In this document: positions 9,750-23,568 of the stretch, one piece after another | How the letters are laid out: every line of letters begins with the position of its first letter | Position numbering within the stretch: the stretch's first letter is position 1 | From: Sipunculus nudus | Taxonomy: Eukaryota; Annelida; Sipuncula; Golfingiida; Sipunculidae | Direction: 5' to 3' | Assembly (NCBI GenBank): GCA_026874595.1 | Contig: CM049310.1 | Location: forward strand, 84,171,056-84,235,055 | Length of the DNA stretch: 64,000 nt | Notes under the pieces: model-generated | Databases searched by the model: none | What the model saw: the letters and a program-made list of their open reading frames with translations, nothing else | What the model was told of the DNA's origin: nothing | Made by a program: the position numbers and the translations under genes

Positions 9750-12700
9750 GTAAGCATCTAAATATTTTACACACTTTACTAAATCAGTTTTATTGGTGGG
9801 TAAAATAATGTATACAGGTATTTTGCTTTAAGAGCCAAATAAAACACACGATGTAAAGTAGTACAACTTATTCCCAAGTGTGCGTATAATTCATATTTGA
9901 AATGACTACTTTATATAAGAAAGTTTTATGAAAATCATTACCATGATTTCAATTAAATTTTATTCTACTGTGGCGAAAAATTCAAATTTCAAGCATTTAA
10001 AAATATAATATATGCAGTCATGTATAGTTCCAATTGAAAACAGAATAACCTTTCGTGGTACACAATACCCGTGTATCATAAACGTTGTATACGGTATATT
10101 TTGTTGAATGAAGTTGACAAGAGTTGATGTGCTCTGCGTGAGGTAAAGGTTGTGCGCCTGTGAGCTCTGGCTCTTTTATAAGCGCACATGCAAGCTGAAA
10201 TGATTATCGTAATCATAAACAGTGTACAACGGAGCGCTTCTTGTAGGCTGCTTCCTATTTACACAAATGTAAAATATGTACCGAATTAAGCAGAGTAGTC
10301 TCACACGTTCGGTGGATTTTGAGTCTTATTGAGATATCAAATGATAAATTCCTAGTAAGCTTATAGTGAATACCTCTAAAAAACCTCACACAGGCTTACT
10401 CAGTTGCATACTATGGAATATGTTTATATCCATGTTAATGAATGTGTCGCACAGGAATTAACTTCCTTAACATTAAGTCTAACTTACCTACAGATAATTC
10501 AAACATGTTTTGGATTATCGTAAATTATCAGACTGTGCCACATATACAAAGCTACAGCAGGCGTATATATATGTCCACGAAACGGTTGTCAAATATCACA
10601 AATTTAGCAGAGTTTTTATATTCAGCCGTTAATATAAATAACACAGATAAAATTTATTTAGTTACTTCATATTTTGCGGTATCTTTAACGTATAATTCAT
10701 ATTGCTTATACAAATTGTTGCAAAATAAGAAATGTTTAAAAGATGATTTAATTTATGCATGGGAGACAATGTTATTACTCGTTACATTAAATTAATATAT
10801 ACTGGTTGCGTGTAAGTAGTCCACTTTTAGGGATAGCTAGTTACACAAACGGACAATCTGAGGACTTCACAAACTGATCTGAGCGGCATATATAAGATCA
10901 CCAATGCGTGCACCAAGAGTTGTATGAAGATTACTATAAACAAGGGCGGGAACAGTAACCACCTAAGAGGCTATATCCACTGTGCGCCTCTCATGAGCAG
11001 TATTTGTAAATTTATTTTGTACAATAACGAGAATACTCGCTCACTGTGTGCACAATATTATAATGACTGTGTACTCAAGAGGATAATGAGCATTTTATTG
11101 AATTGCCCCGGCCAGATTGTTATATTTCTGACAAATGCGGTTCATGTGAACACAGACTGGCTTCGCTTGAGTAAACCGCGGGACCGGGACATTACAGCGA
11201 ATCTGAAATCCCCGGCGGTTCTAAAGGTACATTTCATACATCATTAATTAACACGTATGATTAGTTATTTTGAACATCAAGTGTTTCAGCTGGCTTAAGT
11301 GTACTATCGTTATCGTACTGTAATGGCATATATTTATTTTCAAACCACACGGTTTTTTATTCCAAACCTATTACGTATACAATATTGAGCAGTCTTCGAC
11401 AACTGCTTCTTTAAAATAAAATTACCAGCGCTACTACACAGACGTAATTGCTTGCTATATATATACTTCAATCTCAGTTTTCCTTTTCTCATAGTTTGTC
11501 ATGTGACCTGACGATGGATTACATTTTCATCACCAGTCGTGGTCGAGACAACAACAAAATTACACATTGCTATTTCACTGGACAATCAGATTTCTCTTTT
11601 TTGATTATACACTGGAAAATCACATTTCCCCAACTGATCTGGCATGTACAAGAACATATGTAACTAAATGTGTCTCTTTGGACTTCATCATATTACGTAC
11701 AACAAGTAACAACTCTTCGGCAATACTTTCAATCAACATGTAACCTTGCAGTAATATGGACGTGCTATTTTTACCGAAGGGCATTTCCGTATCACCACCC
11801 GTCTCCATGACGACGGCTTTGGCGTTCAAAAGACAGGGTAAATGGTTATGTGAATTGAGACAAGGCGACGACGGAGGCGTATTAATATTTCTCCGAGTTG
11901 CTGACCAGGCTATCGACGTGAGAGAGCGAGTATTGTGTGGTTACAGGTTTATGCAGTACAGCCAGAGGCCATGAGAAGCCGCCAGGCCCTAATCCCATGT
12001 GAAACGATTACATTCTGTACCGCCTAAATTGTACATGCCTAATGCGACACAAAGCTGGCTGAATAGTTCTTTGAAAAGTCTAGCGTAACTATTATGGGCA
12101 AATTTCAATTCATCACATTCCAGTGAAATCCGATCAATCTGAGCTAATTGAAGGAGGGTGCAAGTTTGTCCGGAAACTATGGGCCGTCCCTGGTCTCTAA
12201 TATACCCAACATGGTGACATTCTGACCTTTCGTTATAACAATCAGCCATGCAAACTCGTATAAATAAAACCAAGCAAAACGTTCCTATCCTATAATATTA
12301 TGTTGGTTCATTCTTAGCGTTCAGTTTATCGTTCATGCGTGTCATTTTTACCCTAACTGCATGACCGATCTGATACTTTTTAGTTTCCGACAGAGATAGG
12401 GATTTTGTTTTATAAGCAGAATACATATACTGACAGAAAGGGCAAGGCGCATTGAAAATTTTACACTTATTCTCAGCGAATGCCACATTCAAGATGCCAG
12501 TTCAGAGAATCAGTGACAAGCAAGTTCCAAAATTACCTCTGAACCATTTGTTTATCGTAAAAACATCGGCTTTCGTTAACAGTGATTTTTGCGCCTTTTC
12601 TTCCGTTCTAATGTGTTACAAGAACATGTGAAACATGCTGATTGGTGAGCGCACCTTACAGATGTGACCTCACACCTGACACAATACAGCTATATGTATA

Positions 12701-15001
12701 TCCATCAGAGCCGGTGTTGACACAAAATCTTCCACAGGTGGTGAAGAGCTCAGTAAGTTGTGAAAACGGCCCTTAAGATCGGTTGCTGGTGCTTTAACCC
12801 ACGGCTGGTGTGCTCAAGTGGCTATGTAGTTCTCTGAGGCACTGGCAACGGGCAACGCCATGCGGTGCTTCAGACCCGGCATAATACAACAGCCGTGACG
12901 TGTACCCATTGGACAGTTACAGTGTGAACGATCGCCAGCAGTGAATGTCATATCATGAATAGATTGACGATCTGAGCTGACGGGCAGAAAAATGGCAAAC
13001 ACGTAAAGATCCTCGTTGAAAAACGATATTGGTCAAATTCTACGCGGTTCAATACGCTCCAAAGTCCAAAGACGTTATTCCATCCGTATCCGAACTTTTA
13101 ATTAATTTAATAAACTTTCACCAGATGGCAGCATCTACTTTATCTGTTGTTGAGTGTGCTTGTCCACTGTCGCATGTATGTCCCGTTTATTAACGAATCA
13201 TAGACTCGCAAGACAAAATACCCTTCAAGACAACTATGGTAAAACATTATAATTATACCGTGACACATGTAATGTTATTGATAAAAACATACCGGCAAGG
13301 GAATAAGAAAATTCTTTTCCATATTTTTATTTAGTAAAATATAAGAAATATCATTCATAATTAATGTGGTCTTATTTTTTTGCATTTTTGTATAGTTCTC
13401 AAATACACACGACCGTAATCTGCATAATTCGTGTTTCACTGACGGGCCATAGTGTTTATTGGATCATTTGGTAGGCCCAATGTAAAGTATAAAGGACAGC
13501 ATCAGTGCGCCATCTGATGGCCATGACGGAAGTTAACGCCGACCATTCCTTAAACCAAACCCATGGCTTTTGAGCCATAATAAAAAAAAATGACAGCCAC
13601 ACGCATGGGCTATCGATCTTAATATAAACATAAAAAAGATAAATGAGTTCTCTAGGGGAATCGCAGTAAGAATCGGGTGATTAGATTCTCTTTACATGGA
13701 CGCCAGCTACCTAATCAGCAGACCTTGGCATTGGCAGCTCGTCTGATCTTGCTCGTACATAGGTCTGCATCTCAGGGAAATCACCGAATTCCTAAAACAA
13801 TGAAACCTCAGGGGAACTCGGAAAAAAATATGACTTTCTGTTATTACAAAAAAGCGGTTGTTCATGGATATATTCTAGTCTTGAACTGAGAAAGAGATTT
13901 CGACGAATACATTGAAACCTCCATAAAACCTTATATGGCGCACTGCCACTGGCACATGGAGCTTTTCCATGCTTGCAGCATAAAACGAGTGTATTATATT
14001 ATCAAAAATACCGCCGGGAAACAGTTTAACTGTTGTCTCTTTATTATATGCTAGAATGATAGACCTTTTCCATGATTTGCTGTCTATACGTTGAATGGCC
14101 TCTACGCCAGTTAAGCGACTTAAGCTTATCCGCCAAGTATTTACTTAGCGGTTGTGTACAGTATACACAGATCTCAATGGCTCATATAAATTACATCTGT
14201 CTTCCCTAATCACTCGTGGGAAAACAGATCCGCTTTAAAGGGAAAGCTAGCAGTTCCATCGATCATGCCAGCCTTACAGCTCGTATTTACGATCATTGGT
14301 TCCGGACTGTCGCAGTCTCTGTCCGTCACTGCCTCCTTTGCCGCTCCAGTAGCGTATTGACGTATGTATTGAGTTAGGCTGGCGCGGTGTGACTCGTAGA
14401 AAGTATTGTCTGAAAGCAAACAAAGCCGGTGACAAACAGCGATAGGACAGCTGAGTAGCATTAGTACCTGGCGACCAGTGCTACCGGCTGTTTGTGTACG
14501 CCGTGTCTTGGTTGGTATGCACTTTGTTTGGATCACTTCACGTTATCTCAGGAATTAGTGAAAGCGGGGAGCTTGATATTACCCGTTAAATCTTGGATTA
14601 TCTTCGGATATATATATATTTTACTGTGTGGATTTTGAGGGAATATACGGCAAAATGCAGCGTGAAGTCAGCGGCGTTATGTTCAGTTATATCAATAAAG
14701 GTGGCAAAAGGTAAGTGAATGCATAAGATACAGCTGTATATGTATGCCGTCAATGCATGACTCGGTCGTTGAGGACTGCTGTAGATAATGTAAATGATAT
14801 ATTGTCGGGTTGTCAGTACCGTATACATATCTGCTTGTAAATTTAGACTCGTCAATTGGCCAAAGAGTCGATCTATGCATGTAAAATACTTTTGCAAGAT
14901 AAAAACATGGAGAGTTTCATATAGTACAAATACTACAAGTATTTTTATAAAGGTTTTTCCACAATAAATCATCATTGCGCGCATCTTCAGACAACAAACA
15001 A

Positions 15002-15053
<52 letters not shown>

Positions 15054-17240
15054 GTTTTTATCATTTAATGTTTATATTCTATTTCTATTAAGCATTGCCT
15101 TTATATATTTCTTTCAATTCTACCCACCATGAACCGAGATCAAGAGGTTACTCTTGGTCCATTATTATAAGTAAATATTTATTTTTGAAAATTTAATTAA
15201 ATTTGAAAATATCATACATTTACGTGCTAATAATATTTTTACGTAATTATTTCAAATTCCTGTTCTCTCGCGGAGTCCATTTGGATTGTCGACATTCATT
15301 TAATATGTTTAACCAATGGTTAACAAGTATTGTACTTAATGTAAATAACATATTTAAATATGGTTTGATACCACTGTGTGAAAATATGGTACCGTTTTTA
15401 CGATGCGGGAAAACCATGAGAGAAGATGACGTCATCAAAATACCGCGACCACCTCCTGAAAATGATTACTAGTAGTTGTTACCGATCCTGCACACCACTG
15501 AGTTAAAATACATGTATACTAAACTTCTTGTGCACACTGTTCAATGATCATGCTCAAAACTGCCACTAGATGGCGGCACGGACAATATTACCAGGACGGG
15601 CCAGGTAGAACGAATGTTCTCTACCAGCTCATGCCAAATCGTATACTCAGCTGCTATAAGTTGCCCTTTCTTCTCTTAAACTGTTGCTAGATTTGTAAGT
15701 CACAGTCTTATAAAAGTACATAAATTTGGTCAATATAAGACCTAAATTAACCTGTTCCCATGTGTGCTACAAAAAAAATACTTGTAATTTAATTAAAACT
15801 AGGATTTTACCCATACTCCTTTGTAATGAAAAAGAGTGTCACTTCTGGGATGGTTAGAGTTCAGCAGACAGATACTTTTAGTATTAGTGTCGAATGCAGC
15901 TTTTGTCTGTATTATGAGCTCGATCATTTTATTCAGTATTATTGGATAATATAACATTGCACAAATTTTATTAGTATTCTGGGGCTTGATGTAATGCCCG
16001 ATAGTCTTTTTTAGGAGTCTAATTACATTTTATTTTCTGTTTCTTTAATTAAAATAGTGAAAATGAGTTGCCTAATATTTCCAGCTAAAACTTTCAGATA
16101 ACCTCTCACAGTAAAGTGATCAGATACATGAGTAACAGCATACTTTTCTTTTTCAAGTGTACTTACTTTCGGACTTATTTGAAAATACTGCTGTTTGATA
16201 AAAAATAAATACGCGGAACACATATATAATTGCCTTAAGGGTTGAGTATAAACTTCTGAATAATATAAAATATGGAGTCAATCACCCATTTACGCTTTGA
16301 AGGCCATGTTTGGATATATTCACAATGCACACGCGTACGAATAATGAACCCATGTGTGTCAAGCAGATTTAAAGAACGTACTCCGCTAGTGTACTTTTGT
16401 CATGAGCTGAACCCAGGTCAAGGAATAATTTATGCTGGGTTCAACGAGACCATGTTGCCATGACACAGCAGGTAGCGCTTGTATCGCAACTACTTGACCT
16501 CTGACCTTATAGTAATATTGGCAGCGCGATCAGTAGCGGTGACATTGTTGTCATTGAGTTCAGGTTGGTTATCAAATACAAGATTAAACATGACCCAGCG
16601 GTTCGGCGATTTATTGTAAAGCGGAAAGACCACATTATGTACAGCTCTCGGGACTGCAGCTAGGTCACTTTAACAGGTGATAAGACACCTGACTGTCCCT
16701 GCTATCTACCGTGTTGTAGGCTATGGATAGAATGGTACCCTTTAAAATATTTACAGTCAAAGTATAATGTGAATAATTCAAATATATGTTTAAAAAATAA
16801 TAATTATGGTGCCTACCAATTAAACCTTGAAATATGTGTGTTCCAATTCACTGAATTCATTTTTTTTGTATAAGGTTATATCTATATGTTAATCACTGTT
16901 ATGATATTATTAATATTATTATTATTATTATTGATGTGACAAACTTAAACGTGGCACAAAGCCATACCGGTACTCTTGCGGGGAAAACAGAACATTTTTA
17001 AACACAATAAGCCTAATGAGTTTAATGTGCAGTTGTTTGGGTTATTCGTTCGATTAATTTATCTGCCGTTCTAATAAATCCAAGCCCAGGTTTTGCAACC
17101 GTCACTCAAATGCCAGACCATGCGATATCATTTATATATTACACCTGATAAATGCTCAAAGCCAGGCGCAAACGCCAATTGGGCCGTAATAAATGAAGTC
17201 CTAGGTAAACCAGTCTCATAGGAAATGAATGGGACCTGTT
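9750..17240. other. No supported gene; scattered short open frames and one (TA)n
   Basis: Open frames of 70-117 codons occur on both strands (for example 10442-10795 plus, 10924-11247 plus, 11989-12273 minus, 14210-14536 minus). At about 62% AT several of this size are expected by chance. None shows a recognised domain or convincing splice partners. A (TA)n tract lies at 15004-15050. An (ATT)n run lies near 16910-16935. Confidence 0.6.
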
Positions 17241-17242
17241 CT

Positions 17243-17275
17243 GTTACCCTTGGTAACGCATAATTTATGACGTCA
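17243..17275 (+). promoter_or_regulatory. RFX X-box and CRE, probable ciliary-gene promoter
   Basis: GTTACC-CTT-GGTAAC (17243-17257) is a perfect inverted repeat matching the X-box bound by RFX factors, the regulators of ciliary genes. Ten bases on is a full CRE palindrome, TGACGTCA (17268-17275). A donor-like CAG|GTAAGA at 17326-17334 could end a 5' exon. The next plus-strand gene encodes a ciliary microtubule inner protein, so the pairing makes biological sense. The transcription start itself is not visible. Confidence 0.6.
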
Positions 17276-18111
17276 TAACAATAGTTGTACATGGGCCGCT
17301 TGAGACATGTCTAAGACACGGGGCGCAGGTAAGACGCCTCCCCTCTGCTGTTTCTCAGTTCATGCTGACACTCGCATCTGTGCAAGTAACAAGAGGGCGG
17401 ATACCTTCTTATCATGGGGACACTTTATATTCAAGCCAGTGTATCATGAAACCCAAACCCCTGATGTGCTTGGTAACAGTGAAACCGGCAAAACTGTCCT
17501 GAGGAGCCTTCACACGGGGACACTGTTCCAGCAAGAGCTGCCTGTGCGGCGTCATTCACTTGCAGGTATCGACAGGAGTCCCAGTTCTGCGCTCAATGGT
17601 GCAAAGGCTCAGTCGTATAATACCTGGATGAAGGCGTACAGTGCTGGTCCCATCACCTGAATGCTACCCAGCTGAAAATTAGGTTAAACCGAATTCAAGA
17701 ACTAATGCATGGCTTAAAATAACTCGACATAATTATGAAAGTAACGCAGCCCGTGATGTGATATACTGGGTGAAGGTTATCGGTGAAAAAAGAACAGGTT
17801 GCGATCGTCTTCCTGGTAAGCCTGACACCGAAAGCGTGTGACATACCTGTGCATTTCTTCACTTAACTAATGCAGACTCGAGGGAGGAAAGGACCCTGTG
17901 CATATAATATCAATTCAGGTTTTTTTTCAGCATTTAGTGCATGTTAAAATTGACGCCAGCAAAATAAGTACGATTACGTTACTGGAAATCTCTGTACTCC
18001 AAAGGATTTACACAGAAAAACAACTTCAAGGAGTATATATACACATAAGATTATTCTGTGAAGGAAGAGGGATTGGTTGGTTAGCGTTAGTCGGTATGTA
18101 TAAAAACAACC

Positions 18112-18365
18112 ATGGGTGATAGAACATATACGAATCGTAGCACATCAGCTGGTTACCGTTTTCCAGTAAGTTCTCGTCCCCGTTCCAGTGACTTCCACCA
18201 GACATGTGTGCCACAAGAAGCTCGGCAAGCTGCACAGGCCAGGAAGGCTCCCCGGGCACCAAACGACACCAAACCGGAGGCTGATCCCGCCAAGTCCGAC
18301 CCCGTCACACAAGATAAAATCTGGAAACAAGTGGTCCGTACAGAGAAAATGGGAGTCCAGCAATG
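18112..18365 (+). CDS. CIMIP5: CIMIP5-like exon 1
   Basis: Runs from ATG 18112 to donor GTGAGT at 18366, ending two bases into the Trp codon. It encodes MGDRTYTNRSTSAGYRFP, a Pro/Ala/Lys-rich disordered middle and DKIWKQVVRTEKMGVQQW. Confidence 0.83.
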
Positions 18366-21300
18366 GTGAGTAAACTTGTGAAGATTTATCAGTAATTACC
18401 ATATCAAAATACACAGAGGAAAGAATAATTATCTGCTTTGGTTTTTCTCTAGGGCATGCTATTATATTCTAATTACTGTATATGTAATGATACAAAATAA
18501 AAACCAAGGAATAGATAAGCAGCCTGGTTCTCCATTGTTAGAATTATGATTACTACCTGGTCGGTTTGATCAATGATGCTTTCATATACAAATGATTGCA
18601 GTAAAGTACAAATGAGACAAGTAAAACTATGGTAATAAATAAAAGAAAAGCCCCGAACGGTCACATCTGAAATTTAGCCAGGCTCTAATTCCGGTTAGTT
18701 CAAGTTAAATATAGTGGCATATATTTAAGGAGATTTAAGCCTCAACCATGCAGGTATTAAATGATATGCCACCATACACGTGATTTTCACTGAATTATGG
18801 CAATTGCTTAACACATTTCTCTCTGTTTTAGGAATGAAAGTTGGGGGTTCTTGACTGAATTTGATCCTAAGGTAAGTTTCTTTTTAAATATAATTACTTT
18901 CTTAAAGTCACTTTTGCCTTATCAGACAATGCTTGGTTCAATGGACTTATTTAGGGGTGGGGATGGTACCAAGTCTAAAATCATTTATATGAATTCAGAA
19001 ACAAATCTTTTTGGAGATGTATGCATATTATATTCAAGCACATAAGCGTATTTGTTACTGTTAGATGTGTTAAATATGTAAGGTGATATTGCGTTAGAAT
19101 GGGAATAAAATGTATGCACAGTAAAAATGTAAAGACCGATTTTATTTGAATTAGAAAAAAATAGAAAGAAAGAACACTGTCCTCTTCATAGTTTATCATT
19201 ATGTCTCTCATTTATGACGTTATGACCGTAGTGCTATGTCACATGTCATTGATCTCGTTTCTGTATAATCGCAATTATGACGTAATCGACTGTGACGTCA
19301 TGTGCGACGAAAACGTCATTAAGACACACGCAGTAACGCGCCCTTTAGTTGCTATAGGGAATATAGCTTCTTTTCGACAAATGCGATGGTTTTCGATGAT
19401 ATATTGATGAATTATGTATGAGACACCAATGTTTTATTGCCTCTGGCAGGTCTCTGACAGAAGAACGAGTGAATTACCTGTAAAAAACAGTCACATGCAC
19501 TTAACAAAACATGGCTGTACAAACAAACAAAAACATAAATGCTTTTGAAAAGGGCTTTTGGTCAGGCGTGTCACGCTTGAATAAGGTTTGTCGAGAAAGC
19601 AAACTGGCTCTTGTAATAGTGCCATTCAATTAATTTACAAACAGTGTGGCCTATTATCTATATATCTTATCTATACTCTTGCAGGAGTAGGATAACCTGT
19701 TACCATTTGAGGTATTTTATGCCTCTATCCCCCACACTAATCCAAATGGAGTGAAGTTGCATGTAGAGGCCACGTGAATCACTTTCATAATGCCAGAGGC
19801 GTTCCAATACATGACGTCATTTATTCTACATGCAGGTTATGTTGTCATTATGGCACTGGTTGTAAAAGTCGCTTGTCCAATTATTTCTTTCGAACAATTT
19901 CGAACAATTTGACTATATCATAGTTAAAACAATAAATCGGACGAAATAAACCTGAAGTTACTCATATACTTGAGTAACCTCATGCATTTATTAACTTGTT
20001 ATTTCCCACGAATTATTCTGTTGACATGTTTTAGTAGCCGCCTCAGTAGTTAATATCATGCAAATTTCGGTGTCTGCTCGGCAGTAAATTATAAAGCGCC
20101 GAACAGAACATGTACTTCAAATGAACAGTTTCCACATGAATCGAGCGCAATGCAGGTTAGCTCCGCCAGTCTAATCTAACGCGAACAATGCCATGACATT
20201 TCATAGACGAGCCTGTGCCCTGCGGGACTGTTAATTGCACGTTATTACAGCCTCTATCATTCATTAATAGAATAAATAATGTCCCAATAACAATAATCTC
20301 TAGTTCCTGTTTGGAAGTCAAGTGTGGCAACCTGGACAACGGACCAAACATCATGCAGCTTTAGCGCTGGGGGAACTATATTCATATGTATTGGACAGGG
20401 CTGTATGCCAGTTTATGGCTAATCAACACGCATGTTGTGGTCACAATGATGAAGCATTGTTAGGGTTAGAAGCGGGGGGGGGGGGGGGGGGTGTGGATAT
20501 ATTTGAGATTGTGAACTGTTTAATCCTTAATTCGTAGATGGTATTACCATATGGAATGCTCTTTGATAAAACTGATCGTTTTTTGGGCAATGCCTGATGA
20601 ATGAATTGCACAAGGTATCCATATAAGTCTCTTTTTCTGACAATGAAATTCTAATTCTGGATTTTCCAGTTTTAGGATAACCTAAAAGAATGTGAGATGG
20701 AAACAAAAACTGAAATTATTCCACTTGTAGTAACCATTATCGCGGCGGAATGGTTGATTCAATAATGAATCATTCATGAGTCATGAACCATATTTATGCC
20801 TTAAATCATTACATCCTGCTATAATTATAGGATTAAGGCGTGGTTAAATCAAACCGTCTATTCGCTCAAAACTTTTTCGATAAATGTTATCATGCTACCA
20901 AACTCTCGCCGCAGATAGATTATTGCCTGGACGCTTTCCTTAGAGTTCTTTCATGTCACATCTCATACCCTTATCGACTAGTTAGGCCAACAAAAATTAA
21001 AGGTATGGTTCTCAGGCATCGCCCGCATCAATTTTAAACCCCCGCATCAAAAATTTTTATTTTGAGATTCGACATTTCTTTCAAGAAGATAAAACCATTC
21101 AATTTCCTTTGTTTTGAAGTGCTTTTACTTATTTAGCAAAGTACAACTGTTATTTTCACGCTTTTCCCTTATCATTTGACATTTTTATCGAAACATACCA
21201 AAAAATACAAAATAAAAAAAGCGCCCGCCCGCATTGATTTCTGAAAAAAGTGCCTGAGAACCATACCTTTTTTTTATTTTGGCCTTAATTTCTCCCATTT

Positions 21301-21634
21301 TCTCTCAACCGCTCATGGGGTCTGCCATTTTGCGTACTCACTAAAACCCGGATATCACAAGTCGCATGTCGAAATTTAGGTACACTGCTAGTCAATCATA
21401 ATATGATAGTACAATAATATACTTTTCTCTCGTATGTTGTAGGGCCGACCCAAGACAGCAAAAGAACTTCCGGAGACATTATCCATGTATTCAGGTGACG
21501 TCCCCAACACGAACTCTGGTAACTACGGCGCCAGGGTAAACACAGACCTCGGAAGAACTATGCAGAAATTAGAGTTCCAGTTTCACAGTAATAACAGGAA
21601 AAAGAAACAGGGAACAGACATGGTATGCTACTGA
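18112..21634 (+). CDS. CIMIP5: CIMIP5 (C2orf50) family ciliary microtubule inner protein, complete
   Basis: Coding exons 18112-18365, 18832-18871 and 21443-21634 join in frame to give 161 residues, essentially the length of the human protein. Family hallmarks as I know them are all present in order: an N-terminal TSAGYRFP, a central W..NESWGFLTEFDPKGRPK, then ELPETLSMYSGDVPNTNSG, a NTDLG...MQKLEFQF segment and a basic RKKK near the C-terminus. Family members sit in the lumen of axonemal doublet microtubules and have no enzymatic motif, signal peptide or membrane span. The ATG has a strong context (ACCATGG). An X-box lies upstream at 17243. Candidate poly(A) signals AATAAA occur at 22196 and 23197. 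Family assignment is from remembered motifs, not a database search. Confidence 0.82.
18832..18871 (+). CDS. CIMIP5: CIMIP5-like exon 2
   Basis: 40 bp between a TCTGTTTTAG acceptor and a GTAAGT donor. It completes Trp and adds NESWGFLTEFDPK, the best conserved stretch of the family. Ends in phase 0. Confidence 0.82.
20475..20491. repeat. Poly(G) tract
   Basis: Run of about 17 G in intron 2 of the CIMIP5-like gene. Confidence 0.9.
20985..21284. mobile_element. MITE with about 33-bp terminal inverted repeats, copy 1
   Basis: Begins GGCCAACAAAAATTAAAGGT and ends in the inverted counterpart. Both ends share AAAGGTATGGTTCTCAGGCA. It is flanked by TTA on each side (20982-20984 and 21285-21287), the duplication typical of PIF/Harbinger transposons. 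No open frame, 300 bp. A second copy is at 38384. Confidence 0.78.
21443..21634 (+). CDS. CIMIP5: CIMIP5-like exon 3 with stop
   Basis: Follows acceptor TGTTGTAG. Sixty-four codons in phase 0, ending GTDMVCY and TGA. The last third is basic (NNRKKKQG). Confidence 0.83.
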   Translation, partial: GRPKTAKELPETLSMYSGDVPNTNSGNYGARVNTDLGRTMQKLEFQFHSNNRKKKQGTDMVCY

Positions 21635-23202
21635 GGAGTTTGGAGCAGCTTAGGGCATTACGCAGCGGGTTTTGATACGTGGATCTCAAAGGACACCATC
21701 GGACATTAGCGGCATTTAAAAGAAGCTTACTGATTACATGGAGGTATAATGTACATGGTGGTATTATGTACATTGAGATATTATGTATATTGAGGTATAA
21801 TATACCTCCATGCAGATTTTTCACCGAGGAACGTTAAGGATGTATCTTCTTACACCTATATACAATGTTTAACTATCTCAAGTGAACCAAGAGAAACTAG
21901 GCCACATTATCAAGACTGTAATGTGATCTCAGTCATCAAGACATATTGACCATGTGACAAACAACGAGCATTGGTCTACCTTGAGGCATCGCTTGGCATA
22001 AGAAGATCAATACGGCACACATGAGCTAACCCCGCAGACTGTGAGAGATCCCAGGAAAAATGTCAGATTTCGAAATAATCATCTTCTCTGTGTCCTGCCT
22101 TTAATGATATGGAGGCCTTGTGATATATGATCTCTTAACCAGAGAACGGTTTAAGAATTTTGTCAGATTAATGTATTTTCTTAATTTCAAATAACAATAA
22201 AGTGGAAATCTTACACATGACATAAAGTATTTATAGGCCCGAAGATGTTATATTTTCTCGAGAATCTAAATTATGATCAGGTGATTATTTCACTTCCACA
22301 TGAATAATTATCGTTTTCTGTTCATTGTCTTGTTCTACCCCATCTCTCATTTGGTTAAACCTAGTAACGATCGAAGACAGAGTGAAGAAGCTGCAAGGAT
22401 CGAGCCGCCCTGTGAGGATATATCTGTAAAGGCTGTATAAGTGATCTTGTTATTCTGTCCTATAATTAGTATATAGACACAGGTGCTAAATCGAATTTCG
22501 AACACAAGGATGACATTAATTTTAATGGCGTATAATCTATATTTGAATTTATATCTGCATAATTAACAGTTCACCTAACACCAGTTTTTCACAACCTGCC
22601 GATTTATATTTATATCAAGTCCAGCTGAATTTTAATAATTAAATTATGATTAGAGGGAAAATATTAACGATTGTCAAATTCTCATCATTAGTTTATATGA
22701 TTATATATGCATAAGAACACTAACTACGTGCTTATATGTTTTGATTAATATCAGTGTGTATTTATTGTTTAACACGAATTGTGACTCAAACGTTACTTTC
22801 CGAACTGCGGAATATATCATGAACCAAATCTGTGATAAAAAAATGTAAATAATGTTATTACCTGGGGTTTTTATTCTTGTATCTGGCTAGGGATAATTAC
22901 ATTGTGGATTATGATATCAAGTCAGTTAGTGTGACATGGAAGGAAGTGTGCTGTACGTGTGTGTTTGAATGTTTGAACAGTCACCGTGTGACTTTATATT
23001 TGTAATATAAGTTTGTAATATTTTCCATGCAATTTACGTAGTAGTACTGTTGTTTTGAAGCACATGTATAAAAGGACTGACTTTTCTACTGCTGTAAATT
23101 CCACAAATGTGTGTATGTGTGTGCGTGTGTCAAATATGGTTCGTAGATAAATGGGTGTTCCTGTTGCCGTGATGCTACGACCACACTTATAATGTGAATA
23201 AA
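21635..23202 (+). other. Probable 3' untranslated region of the CIMIP5-like gene
   Basis: No open frame of note follows the stop. AATAAA at 22196-22201 and again at 23197-23202 are candidate poly(A) signals, the second after a GT-rich stretch. A short repeated phrase (GGTATAATGTACATG, GATATTATGTATATTG) occurs at about 21740-21810. The true 3' end is not determined. Confidence 0.4.
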
Positions 23203-23486
23203 CTGTAAATTTGAATTATTGAGTCTCTTATTTTCATATAAACTGTGTAAACAGTGTGGAATTGTATTGTAAGATTGGTATATATATATACTTAATCACA
23301 TTTTAAATATATTACTTTTAATTATGAGGATTAAAAGATAAGATATTATGTTTCGAGTATCAGTTATTTCTAAACCAGGTTTAGATATAATATTTTATAG
23401 TAAACTCATGAATGGAACAAAAGTCTATAATTCTATTTATTTATGCATTTGATGTGCAATATTTAAATATTATTATCTGAATAGTG

Positions 23487-23568
23487 GGGGGGGGGGGGGC
23501 TGATTACATTGAACACCCCCACCCCCCTGGCCAAAAAGTCGGAGTGGATATATACCCCCCCCCCCCAC
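23487..23568. repeat. Facing poly(G) and poly(C) tracts
   Basis: A G run near 23487-23499 and C runs at 23513-23526 and 23556-23573 face each other with a spacer of about 50 bp, and could pair as a hairpin. Confidence 0.75.

Noticed and set aside
14598-15053. 151-codon minus-strand frame
   Set aside because: Its first part is (TA)n-encoded and the rest shows no recognisable domain or splice context.
17307-17660. 117-codon plus-strand frame as a gene
   Set aside because: The length is expected by chance and there is no recognised domain. A good donor at 17329 suggests that only its first few bases could belong to a 5' exon.
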